From Alectryocaccomicrobium faecavium (GTDB lineage: Bacteria; Bacillota; Clostridia; Christensenellales; Aristaeellaceae): a stretch of 17,385 nucleotides of DNA. Positions 1 to 6,119 of the stretch are shown here, in pieces. The translations under genes and the position numbers were made by a program. The notes beneath the pieces are model-generated. The model saw nothing but the letters and a program-made list of their open reading frames with translations, did no database searches and had not been told where the DNA came from. Within the stretch, counting starts at the first letter, position 1. The number at the start of each line of letters is the position of its first letter. The stretch spans positions 1 to 17,385 of the forward strand of contig DVOT01000156.1 in NCBI GenBank assembly GCA_018713425.1, written 5' to 3'.

Positions 1-311
1 TTTTTGCCCAGCCCCGCGCCCAGCGCGAGCAGGGGATAGGTCCACAAATATCCCCCCGTGGCCCCGGCCAGCATGCCGATGCCGCCCTTGAGGCCCGCGA
101 ACACCGGCAAGCCGATGGCGCCCAGCGCCACATAAATCAGCGCCGCCAGCGCGCCCCATTTCCAGCCCAGCAGCCCGCCCACCAGCGCCAGCGCGAAGGG
201 CTGGATGGTGATGGGCGCGTCGCCCACGGGCAGGGAAATTTGCGCGGTCACGCACAAAATGGCCGCTGCCAGCGCGCAGCGCACCATATTTTGTAGGCGT
301 TGGTTTTGCAT
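1..311 (-). CDS. bioY: BioY-family biotin transporter S-component (3' end cut by window)
   Basis: BioY is the membrane S-component that captures biotin, working alone or with the ECF energy-coupling module. Only the N-terminal 103 residues are present; family members are usually about 180-190 residues. The visible part has the family hallmarks: a first TM helix, a loop reading PVGDAPITIQPFALAL, then GLPVFAGLKGGIGMLAGATGGYL, which matches the BioY signature G-x-PVFA-x3-GG-x4-G-TGGY. The ATG at 311-309 is preceded by AAGGAG with normal spacing. It lies 55 nt downstream of the neighbouring S-component on the same strand, so the two are probably co-transcribed. No ECF A/A'/T genes are in view. 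Identity is confident from the signature; biotin as ligand is known for the family, not shown here. Confidence 0.88.
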   Translation of the reverse strand, partial: MQNQRLQNMVRCALAAAILCVTAQISLPVGDAPITIQPFALALVGGLLGWKWGALAALIYVALGAIGLPVFAGLKGGIGMLAGATGGYLWTYPLLALGAGLGK

Positions 312-366
312 CGCTTGTTCTCCTTGTGGTATTGTTCCTCCCAACGCGGAAGGAGCGGCTGGCAGT

Positions 367-852
367 TTATCCCCGGATGCGCTCTACGGGCAGCGCGAGC
401 ACTACGCAGCCCAGCGCGATGCTCGCCAGCGCCTGCGTGACGTTGCCCAGCGCACTGCCCAGCGCCGCGGCCCAGCCATATAATACCATATCCGTCAGGA
501 AATATGCAAGCACCATAAAGGCTGAAATGGCGATAACGATCGCGATGTTTTTCACGCTTAGGCCGCTTTTGAGGAATTTGCCCGCGAAAAAGCCCATCGC
601 GCCCTTGATCACCAGGGTGAACGGCGCGTAAATTGCAAAGCCATAAAGATCGATTAACGCGCTGCCCAGCGCCGCCGGAACCGCGCCTAGCGGGCCGAGT
701 ACCAGGCCGCACAGCAAAATGGCCGCGTCGCCGATGTGCGCATAGCCCTCCGTCATGGGCACGGGCAGGCGGATCATCGTCAGCACCATGACGACGGCCG
801 TCAGCAAGCCGGCCAGGCACAATTGGCGCGTGCTGGATTTGTTGGAATGCAT
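367..852 (-). CDS. ECF transporter S-component, ligand unknown
   Basis: A small, very hydrophobic protein of 161 residues with about five or six predicted membrane segments. The stretch GYAHIGDAAILLCGLVLGP near the N-terminus, then a GSALIDL segment and a K-G-x-x-G-F-F-A-G-K motif, is typical of the ECF S-component family that includes riboflavin, pantothenate and related vitamin binders (DUF1393 / ECF-ribofla_trS type). Such proteins bind a vitamin or precursor and dock on a shared EcfA-A'-T module. I chose the ATG at 852-850 because GAGGTG at 860-865 sits at correct distance; the upstream GTG at 861-859 lies inside that ribosome binding site. It leads a two-gene unit with bioY, so a role in biotin or a related cofactor is possible, but the ligand cannot be read from the sequence. 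Confidence 0.8.
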   Translation of the reverse strand: MHSNKSSTRQLCLAGLLTAVVMVLTMIRLPVPMTEGYAHIGDAAILLCGLVLGPLGAVPAALGSALIDLYGFAIYAPFTLVIKGAMGFFAGKFLKSGLSVKNIAIVIAISAFMVLAYFLTDMVLYGWAAALGSALGNVTQALASIALGCVVLALPVERIRG

Positions 853-1103
853 TTTTATCACCTCAGTTGCTTAGTATAGCGTATCTGTGTGAAAAACGCG
901 CTGCCGCAATGTTGAAAATCCCGTTTATCTGAGAGAAAGGCAGCCGTATAAGATTTTTTTGAAGGGCACGAATCGAGTGAGACAAGGCCGATGCGCAGGA
1001 ATTTTAAGCATGCGAAAGCATTTTGGATGATTGGCGCATATGGCGAAAGCAATTTTTTCATTTTTGGAGAGGCACTTCTGCTGAAATTTTTCGCATTTTT
1101 TTC
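853..1103. other. Divergent intergenic region (no gene seen)
   Basis: This AT-richer gap separates the leftward vitamin-transporter genes from the rightward iron-uptake operon. For the leftward genes a -10-like TATACT is seen on the minus strand at 878-873, but no convincing -35 lies 16-18 bp upstream, and the implied leader would be only about 15 nt. Two small direct repeats of GCGAAAGCA (near 1011 and 1043) are followed by T-rich runs. No open reading frame with a ribosome binding site is present, and no riboswitch or BirA operator was recognised. Confidence 0.5.
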
Positions 1104-1133
1104 TTGTCAAGTAGGAGAAATCTGTGGTATACT
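1104..1133 (+). promoter_or_regulatory. Sigma-A-type promoter of the iron-siderophore operon
   Basis: TTGTCA (1104-1109) and TATACT (1128-1133) are separated by 18 bp, with TG at 1125-1126 giving an extended -10. Transcription should start near 1140, directly before the operator-like repeats. It faces the siderophore permease genes. Read directly from sequence; activity is inferred. Confidence 0.75.
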
Positions 1134-1142
1134 CTTGGACGT

Positions 1143-1194
1143 GAGTTAGCTTAAACTAATTATGATATACACAAGAGTTAGTTGGATCTAATTT
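1143..1194 (+). promoter_or_regulatory. Pair of TTAG-N6-CTAA operator-like elements
   Basis: Two near-identical 20-bp elements, 1143-1162 and 1175-1194, start 32 bp apart (about three helix turns). Both read GAGTTAG, six variable bases, CTAATT. The TTAG/CTAA halves resemble half-sites of DtxR/IdeR/MntR-type metal repressors, which control iron uptake in many Gram-positive bacteria, although the canonical 19-bp DtxR box has a different inner spacing. Their place just after the promoter, in front of an iron-siderophore importer, suggests repression by blocking initiation or elongation under iron-replete conditions. The repeat is seen; the regulator is inferred. Confidence 0.5.
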
Positions 1195-2258
1195 TCAAGA
1201 AGGAGGCGTCCGCGATCAAAAAGCACCTATCGAGCGTTCTGCTGGCAAGCCTACTGGCTGTACTGAGCGTGTGTTCTCTATTCGTTGGCGTGATCGACAT
1301 CGATTTCGCTTCGCTCCTCTCGGGCGATGGGGAGGCCATGCGCATCTTTCTGATTTCCCGCCTGCCGCGCCTGCTGGCCATTTTGTGCACGGGCGTGGGC
1401 ATGAGCGTGGCTGGGCTGATCATGCAACAGCTTTGCATGAACAAATTCGTTTCCCCCACCACGGGGGCGACCATTTCCTCGGCGCAATTCGGCATCCTGC
1501 TCGCGCTTTTGTTCCTCCCCGGTTCCACGCTGTGGGGACGCGCGTTTTTCGCCTTTGCCGCCGCCATTGCAGGCACCTGGATCTTCGTTTGGTTCATTCA
1601 GCGCATCCAATTCAAGGATGTTGTGATGGTGCCGCTGGTGGGCATTATGTTTGGCAATGTGATTGGCGGCGTCACCAATTACCTGGCCTATCGCTATGAG
1701 ATGACGCAGGCGCTTTCCTCCTGGCTGGTGGGGCACTTTTCGCTGGTGTTGCGCGGGCGCTATGAAATCGTGTATTTGGTGGTGCCGCTGGTGCTAGTGG
1801 CCTTCCTCTTTGCAAATCATTTCAACATTGTGGGTATGGGCAGGGATTTTTCCCAAAACCTCGGCGTGCGCTACACGCCGGTGCTGTTCATGGGCCTTTC
1901 CATCGCCGCAGCCATCACCGCGGCCATCGTGGTGATCGTCGGCTCCATTTCTTACATCGGCCTGATCGTGCCCAACATCGTGGCCATGTTCAAAGGAGAC
2001 AAAATTCGCGGTTCGCTGCTGGATACAGCGCTGTTCGGGGCCATTTTCGTGCTGGCGTGCGATATGATTGGCCGCGTGGTCATCGCGCCCTATGAACTGC
2101 CCATTGAACTGATCGTGGGCATCCTTGGCAGCCTGCTGTTCATCGGCCTGCTCTTTTACCGGCTCAAGCACGGCCGCAAAGCCATTCGCCTGGGCCCGGC
2201 CCATAGCGGGCCTTGCGCGCAGAGCGCTTCCAGCCTGGAAGGGGGGAATCAGCCGTGA
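1182..2258 (+). CDS. Iron-siderophore ABC transporter permease (FecCD family, YclN-like)
   Basis: An integral membrane permease of the FecCD/BtuC family, one half of the channel that moves ferric siderophores inward. It has about nine or ten hydrophobic segments and family motifs: SRLPRLLAILCTGVGMSVAG near the N-terminus, a VSPTTGAT segment, and a conserved GSISYIGLIVPNIVAMF region in the last third. It most resembles YclN of the petrobactin-type YclNOPQ importer. The TTG at 1182 is the only standard in-frame start upstream of the conserved part, but it has a weak ribosome binding site and overlaps the second operator repeat. A perfect AGGAGG at 1201-1206 sits 8 nt before an in-frame ATC at 1215, which may be the true start (347 residues). 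About 30 polar residues at the C-terminus look like an unconserved tail. The stop overlaps the next gene's GTG. Confidence 0.88.
   Translation: MDLIFKKEASAIKKHLSSVLLASLLAVLSVCSLFVGVIDIDFASLLSGDGEAMRIFLISRLPRLLAILCTGVGMSVAGLIMQQLCMNKFVSPTTGATISSAQFGILLALLFLPGSTLWGRAFFAFAAAIAGTWIFVWFIQRIQFKDVVMVPLVGIMFGNVIGGVTNYLAYRYEMTQALSSWLVGHFSLVLRGRYEIVYLVVPLVLVAFLFANHFNIVGMGRDFSQNLGVRYTPVLFMGLSIAAAITAAIVVIVGSISYIGLIVPNIVAMFKGDKIRGSLLDTALFGAIFVLACDMIGRVVIAPYELPIELIVGILGSLLFIGLLFYRLKHGRKAIRLGPAHSGPCAQSASSLEGGNQP
1201..1206 (+). promoter_or_regulatory. Shine-Dalgarno site pointing to a non-standard start (ATC 1215)
   Basis: AGGAGG is followed after 8 nt by ATC AAA AAG, in frame with the permease. No ATG, GTG or TTG lies at usable distance downstream. 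If the permease started at the TTG at 1182 this strong site would lie inside the coding region without purpose. Confidence 0.5.
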
Positions 2259-3232
2259 ATACCGCCGCCATCCGCGCCAACCGGCGCAAGCTGCTGCTCA
2301 TGGGCGCTCTGGTGGTGCTGTGCGCCGCCGCTTACATGCTGGTGGATGTGAACTTTGCCAAGGCGAAACTCTTCGCCTATTCCATGCGCATCCGCTCGCC
2401 CAAGCTCATTGCCATGCTCATCACGGCGTTTGCCATCGGCGGCGCGTCGATCGTGTTCCAGTCCATTATCAACAACACCATCGTCACGCCCTGTCTGTTG
2501 GGCATGAATTCGCTCTACACGCTGATCCACACCGCCGTGGTGTTCGCGCTGGGTTCGGGCAGCGTGCTCGCCATGAATCCCAACGCGTCCTTTGCGGTAG
2601 ATCTGGTGCTGATGGGCCTGGTGGCCACGGCAATCTACAGCTATCTCTTTAAAAAAACGCGCTACAATGTGCTCTATGTGCTGCTGATTGGCACCGTACT
2701 CACCTCGTTCTTCTCCAGCATCCAAACCACGATGACTCGCGTGATGGATCCCAACGAATACGATTCCCTGCTCGCCACGCTGGTGGCCAGCTTCAGCAAC
2801 ATCAATTCGGAAATCATCGTGTTTTCCGTGGTGCTGCTTGCGGGCATTCTCTTTTTCCTGCGCAAGGATCTGGCGCTCCTCGATGTGATCACCCTGGGCA
2901 AGGCGCAGGCCACCAACCTCGGTGTGGATTACGACCGCACCATCCGCCGCCTGCTGCTGGGCGTTACGCTGGCAATTGCCGTGGCTACGGCCATGGTTGG
3001 CCCCATATCGTTCCTCGGGCTGATCATTGCCAATCTGTCCCGCCAGCTACTGCGCACATTCCGGCACAGCCAGCTGGTGCTTGGCTCCACGCTGTTCGGC
3101 ATGATCGTGCTGGTGGCGGGCCAATTGATCGTGGAGCACGTGTTTACCTATGCCATCCCCGTGAGCGTGTTTATCACGGTGGGCGGCGGGCTGTATTTCC
3201 TTTATCTGCTTTTGCGCAACAGGAGGCCGTAA
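2255..3232 (+). CDS. Iron-siderophore ABC transporter permease (FecCD family, YclO-like)
   Basis: The second channel subunit of the importer, 325 residues, with about eight to ten membrane helices. The family region appears as AMVGPISFLGLIIANLSRQLL in the last third, and the middle portion (YNVLYVLLIGTVLTSFFSSI, then RVMDPNEYD) is typical of the YclO branch that pairs with YclN. The GTG at 2255 overlaps the previous stop (GTGA) and is preceded by a G-rich ribosome binding site at about 2241-2246, which supports translational coupling. A longer reading frame from 2213 lacks a good ribosome binding site and would overlap the upstream gene by 46 nt. It would form a heterodimer with the YclN-like subunit. 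Substrate class is inferred from the family; the exact siderophore is unknown. Confidence 0.9.
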   Translation: MNTAAIRANRRKLLLMGALVVLCAAAYMLVDVNFAKAKLFAYSMRIRSPKLIAMLITAFAIGGASIVFQSIINNTIVTPCLLGMNSLYTLIHTAVVFALGSGSVLAMNPNASFAVDLVLMGLVATAIYSYLFKKTRYNVLYVLLIGTVLTSFFSSIQTTMTRVMDPNEYDSLLATLVASFSNINSEIIVFSVVLLAGILFFLRKDLALLDVITLGKAQATNLGVDYDRTIRRLLLGVTLAIAVATAMVGPISFLGLIIANLSRQLLRTFRHSQLVLGSTLFGMIVLVAGQLIVEHVFTYAIPVSVFITVGGGLYFLYLLLRNRRP

Positions 3233-3235
3233 TTT

Positions 3236-3988
3236 ATGATCGTGCAAGACCTCACCAAAAAATACGATGGCAAAGCCGTCGTGGATTCCGTCAGCTTTGA
3301 AATTCCCAAAGGCAAGGTGATCTCCCTCATCGGCCCCAATGGCGCGGGCAAATCCACGGTGATGGGCATCATTTCCCGCCTGATCGCGCGCGATGGCGGC
3401 CTGGTGGATTTCAAGGGCACGGATATTGCCCATTGGAAGAGCAAGGAGCTGGCCAAGCGGCTGGCCATCCTCACGCAAACGAACAACATCCAGATGAAAC
3501 TCACCGTGCGCGAACTGGTGACCTTTGGGCGGTTTCCCTATTCGGGCAACCACACCACGCCCGAGGACGAGGCTATCGTCGATCAGGCCATCGACTATAT
3601 GGAGCTGCGGGAATTCGAGGATCGCTTCATCGATGAGCTCTCCGGCGGGCAACGCCAGAGGGCATACATCGCCATGGTCATCGCGCAGGACACCGAGTAT
3701 GTGCTGCTCGACGAGCCCACCAACAACCTGGATATCTACCATGCCACCAACATGATGAAAACCGTGCGCCGCCTGTGCGATGAACTGGGCAAGACCGTCA
3801 TCCTCGTGCTGCATGAAATCAACTACGCGGCGTTCTATTCCGATTATATCTGCGCGTTTCTGGATGGAAAAATCGCCAAGTTCGGCACCGTGGAAGAGGT
3901 GATGACGAAGGAAACCCTTTCCAGCATTTATAAAGTGGATTTTGAAATCCTCGAGATCGCGGGCAAGCCCCTTTCCATATATTACTAG
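3236..3988 (+). CDS. Iron-siderophore ABC transporter ATPase (YclP-like)
   Basis: The cytoplasmic ATPase that powers the importer, 250 residues, the normal length for the FecE/YclP family. All core motifs are intact: Walker A GPNGAGKST at residues 33-41, Q-loop Q81, signature LSGGQ at 135-139, Walker B VLLDEP at 156-161 with catalytic E160, and switch H193. The segment after Walker B reads TNNLDIYH, as usual for siderophore ATPases. The ATG at 3236 has AGGAGG at 3221-3226 and lies 3 nt after the previous stop. It pairs with both upstream permeases. No missing residue suggests loss of function. Confidence 0.95.
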   Translation: MIVQDLTKKYDGKAVVDSVSFEIPKGKVISLIGPNGAGKSTVMGIISRLIARDGGLVDFKGTDIAHWKSKELAKRLAILTQTNNIQMKLTVRELVTFGRFPYSGNHTTPEDEAIVDQAIDYMELREFEDRFIDELSGGQRQRAYIAMVIAQDTEYVLLDEPTNNLDIYHATNMMKTVRRLCDELGKTVILVLHEINYAAFYSDYICAFLDGKIAKFGTVEEVMTKETLSSIYKVDFEILEIAGKPLSIYY

Positions 3989-4145
3989 ACACAATTCCCT
4001 TTGAAACGGAGGTGAATCCATTCTCGCATTGCCGCGATCCGCAAGGCGGCCAGCGCCGCCCAATTGACCGTTGACAAGTCCGCGGCTTGCCAACGAAGCC
4101 CTTCATTTTGCCAACGACGGCCAAAAACATTCAGGAGGAACAACC
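3989..4145 (+). other. Intercistronic spacer with stem-loop before the binding-protein gene
   Basis: This 157-nt gap is long for an operon. A compact hairpin GGCGGC-CAGC-GCCGCC occupies 4045-4060 and is not followed by a T tract. TTGACA at 4071-4076 has no credible -10 at 16-18 bp. The binding-protein gene has its own AGGAGG at 4133-4138. Spacers like this often allow separate processing or higher expression of the binding protein, but that is inference here. Confidence 0.4.
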
Positions 4146-5111
4146 ATGAAGAAATTTTTCTCGCTGCTCCTTTGCCTTTCGATGATTGCGCTGGCGCTCC
4201 CGGCATTCGCCGGGGAAGCTGCGTCCGAAACCATCACCATTTCCACGCTCAATGGCAACCGTGAAACCATGGAACTCGCCGTGCCCTACGACCCGCAGCG
4301 CATCGCCGTGCTGGATATGGCCTCGCTGGACATCCTCGACCGCCTTGGCGTGGGCGATCGCGTGGTCGGCTCGGCCACCACGGCGCTGGACTATCTGCAA
4401 GCCTATGTGACCAATGAAGAAATCGCCAACCTGGGCACCATTAAGGAAGCCGACCTGGAAGCCGTGATGGCCAGCGAGCCGGACGTGATCTTCATCGGCG
4501 GCCGCCTCAGCGCCTCGTATGACGCGCTGAGCGAAATCGCGCCCGTGATCTATCTGGCCACCGATGCGGAAATTGGTGTGGTGGAAAGCGTGCGCCAGAA
4601 CGCCACGACCATCGCTTCCCTATTCGGCCTGGAGGCGGAAGTGGACGCACTGATGGCGGACTTCGACGCGCGCATCGCCGCGCTGGCCGCCTTTGCCGAG
4701 GGCCAGAACGCCATCGTCGGCCTGTGCACCAGCGGCAGCTTCAACGTGCTGGGCAGCGACGGCCGTTGCTCCATGATCAGCGTGGAAATCGGCTTTGACA
4801 ACCTGGGCGATGGCGACGTGACCTCCACCCATGGCAACGAGTCTTCCTTTGAACTGATTGTGGAACTCAATCCCGACTATATCTTCGTGCTCGACCGCGA
4901 CGCGGCCATTGCCACCGAAGGCGCCAAGCTCGCGCAGGAGATCGTGGAGAATGAACTCGTGATGGAAACCGATGCTTACAAGAATGGCCACATCGTGTAT
5001 CTTGCGCATCCCACCGTGTGGTACACCGCTGAGGGCGGCATCACCGCGCTGGACATCATGCTGCAGGATTTGGAAAGCGCCTTGGGCGTGTCCGCGGCGG
5101 CAGCCGAATAA
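4146..5111 (+). CDS. Siderophore-binding protein of ABC importer (FhuD/YclQ-like)
   Basis: The extracytoplasmic receptor of the importer, 321 residues, a class III periplasmic-binding-protein fold. Residues 1-22 form a signal peptide (MKK start, Leu-rich core) with a type I cleavage site AFA|GEA; there is no lipobox cysteine, unlike most Gram-positive homologues. Family features follow: RIAVLDMASLDILDRLGVGDRVVG, then EPDVIFIGGR near residue 120, the long connecting helix, and ELNPDYIFVLDRD in the second lobe. YclQ-type proteins bind petrobactin and other catecholate Fe(III) complexes; the ligand here is not known. The ATG at 4146 has AGGAGG 7 nt upstream. It completes the four-gene set in the order permease, permease, ATPase, receptor, the same as yclNOPQ. 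Confidence 0.9.
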   Translation: MKKFFSLLLCLSMIALALPAFAGEAASETITISTLNGNRETMELAVPYDPQRIAVLDMASLDILDRLGVGDRVVGSATTALDYLQAYVTNEEIANLGTIKEADLEAVMASEPDVIFIGGRLSASYDALSEIAPVIYLATDAEIGVVESVRQNATTIASLFGLEAEVDALMADFDARIAALAAFAEGQNAIVGLCTSGSFNVLGSDGRCSMISVEIGFDNLGDGDVTSTHGNESSFELIVELNPDYIFVLDRDAAIATEGAKLAQEIVENELVMETDAYKNGHIVYLAHPTVWYTAEGGITALDIMLQDLESALGVSAAAAE

Positions 5112-5150
5112 TCTTTTCGCGGATTAACGCATCTTTTCCCGTTTCATAGG

Positions 5151-5221
5151 ATCGCAAATTGCACCGCCGCGCTTGCGCCCAAAGCGAATTTGGGCTATAA
5201 TAGCGGGCGGTGCAATGCGAT
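5151..5221. repeat. Nested inverted repeat enclosing a promoter
   Basis: The outer arms are 5151-5168 and 5206-5221: GGCGGTGCAATGCGAT on the right is the reverse complement of the left arm except for two extra A bases there. Eleven base pairs (5158-5168 with 5206-5216) are perfect. Inside lies a second inverted repeat, GCCCAAA (5177-5183) and TTTGGGC (5189-5195). The -35 and -10 of the transporter promoter both fall inside the outer repeat, so the structure could be an operator or an mRNA hairpin in read-through transcripts from the iron operon. No flanking target duplication is seen. Confidence 0.75.
5173..5201 (+). promoter_or_regulatory. Promoter of the DMT-type transporter
   Basis: TTGCGC (5173-5178) and a perfect TATAAT (5196-5201) with a 17-bp spacer. 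The start of transcription should be near 5208, inside the right arm of the inverted repeat, about 30 nt before the start codon. Confidence 0.7.
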
Positions 5222-5238
5222 TTTGCGGGAGGGAGTTC

Positions 5239-6117
5239 ATGCATATTTTGCTCTTGGGCGCTTCGATTGTGGTAGCCACGCTGCAATCGCTGTTTTCTCG
5301 GCTGTATTCGGATCGCTATCCGCGCGCGACGGGCATGGCCTCAGCGCTGGCTTATGCCGTGTTTTATGGCGCGTTCATCGGTCTGGCCACGCTGGCGCTG
5401 GAAGGATTTGCCTTTGCGGCTTCGCCCGCCACCTGGATTTTGGGCGTGGCGAACGCGCTCGTACTCAGCCTGTACAATCTTTCGCTGTTGCAGGCGGGCA
5501 TCTGCGGCGGCTATGCCGCGCTGATGGTCAGCCTGCTTTCCGGCGGCATTCTGGTGCCCGCCGTGAGCAACGCGGTTTTCCTGGGGCAGGCGCTCGGCGC
5601 GGCGCAGTTGGCGGGCATCGCGCTGTTGCTGCTGGCCATCGTGCTGATGAACTTGCGCGGCCTTTCTGTGGCTGGGCAATCCCGCAAGTTTTATCTGTGG
5701 TGCGCGCTGCTCTTTTTGACCAACGGCCTGTATAGCGCGCTGCTGAGCGCGCAGGCCCAACTGGCGGCCGGCGCGCAGCGGGGCGAAATGATTTCGATTA
5801 CGTATCTGGGCTCGGCGCTGGCCTGCGCGGCTTTGCTGTTCTTCCGCGCGCCGCGCGAATTTTGCCCGGCCTTTCACATGGGCGGCCGCGCGGCGCTGTG
5901 CGCGCTGGGCGGCGGCGTTTCGGCCACCATCGCGTCCAACCTTTTGCTGTTTTTGATGCATGCAATGAATTCCACCGTGGTCAATACCGTGTGCAATGGC
6001 GGCGTGCTGGTGGTTTCTACGCTGCTTTCCGCCGCCATGCTGCACGAAAAACTCACGCGCCCCGCTGTGCTTGGCATGGTAGTGGCCTGCGCGGGCATCG
6101 TGCTGATGGGGCTGTAG
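5239..6117 (+). CDS. DMT superfamily (EamA-like) membrane transporter
   Basis: An integral membrane protein of 292 residues, nearly all hydrophobic, with about ten predicted helices arranged as two halves of five, the pattern of EamA-type drug/metabolite transporters. The second half ends in a typical segment with HEKLTRPAVLGMVVACAGIVLMGL, where the HEK-L/T-x2-x-x-G motif is common to EamA C-termini. The substrate is unknown; relatives export amino acids, metabolites or drugs. I chose the ATG at 5239 because GGGAGGGAG (5228-5235) lies just upstream; longer frames run back through the promoter. It has its own promoter and faces the AraC-type gene tail to tail with only 2 nt between the stop codons, leaving no room for a separate terminator. 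Confidence 0.82.
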   Translation: MHILLLGASIVVATLQSLFSRLYSDRYPRATGMASALAYAVFYGAFIGLATLALEGFAFAASPATWILGVANALVLSLYNLSLLQAGICGGYAALMVSLLSGGILVPAVSNAVFLGQALGAAQLAGIALLLLAIVLMNLRGLSVAGQSRKFYLWCALLFLTNGLYSALLSAQAQLAAGAQRGEMISITYLGSALACAALLFFRAPREFCPAFHMGGRAALCALGGGVSATIASNLLLFLMHAMNSTVVNTVCNGGVLVVSTLLSAAMLHEKLTRPAVLGMVVACAGIVLMGL

Positions 6118-6119
6118 GT

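Noticed and set aside
929..934. CTGAGA, a core word of the TPP riboswitch, upstream of the vitamin transporter gene
   Set aside because: It is on the plus strand, while the vitamin genes are on the minus strand, and no other conserved TPP element is near.
4012..4074. Small reading frame (GTG, 20 codons) between ATPase and binding-protein genes
   Set aside because: The ribosome binding site overlaps the start and the content is not leader-peptide-like.
4071..4076. Perfect TTGACA as internal promoter before the siderophore-binding protein
   Set aside because: No -10 hexamer at 16-18 bp.
5151..5221. Nested inverted repeat as a MITE
   Set aside because: No flanking target-site duplication and no second copy in the window.
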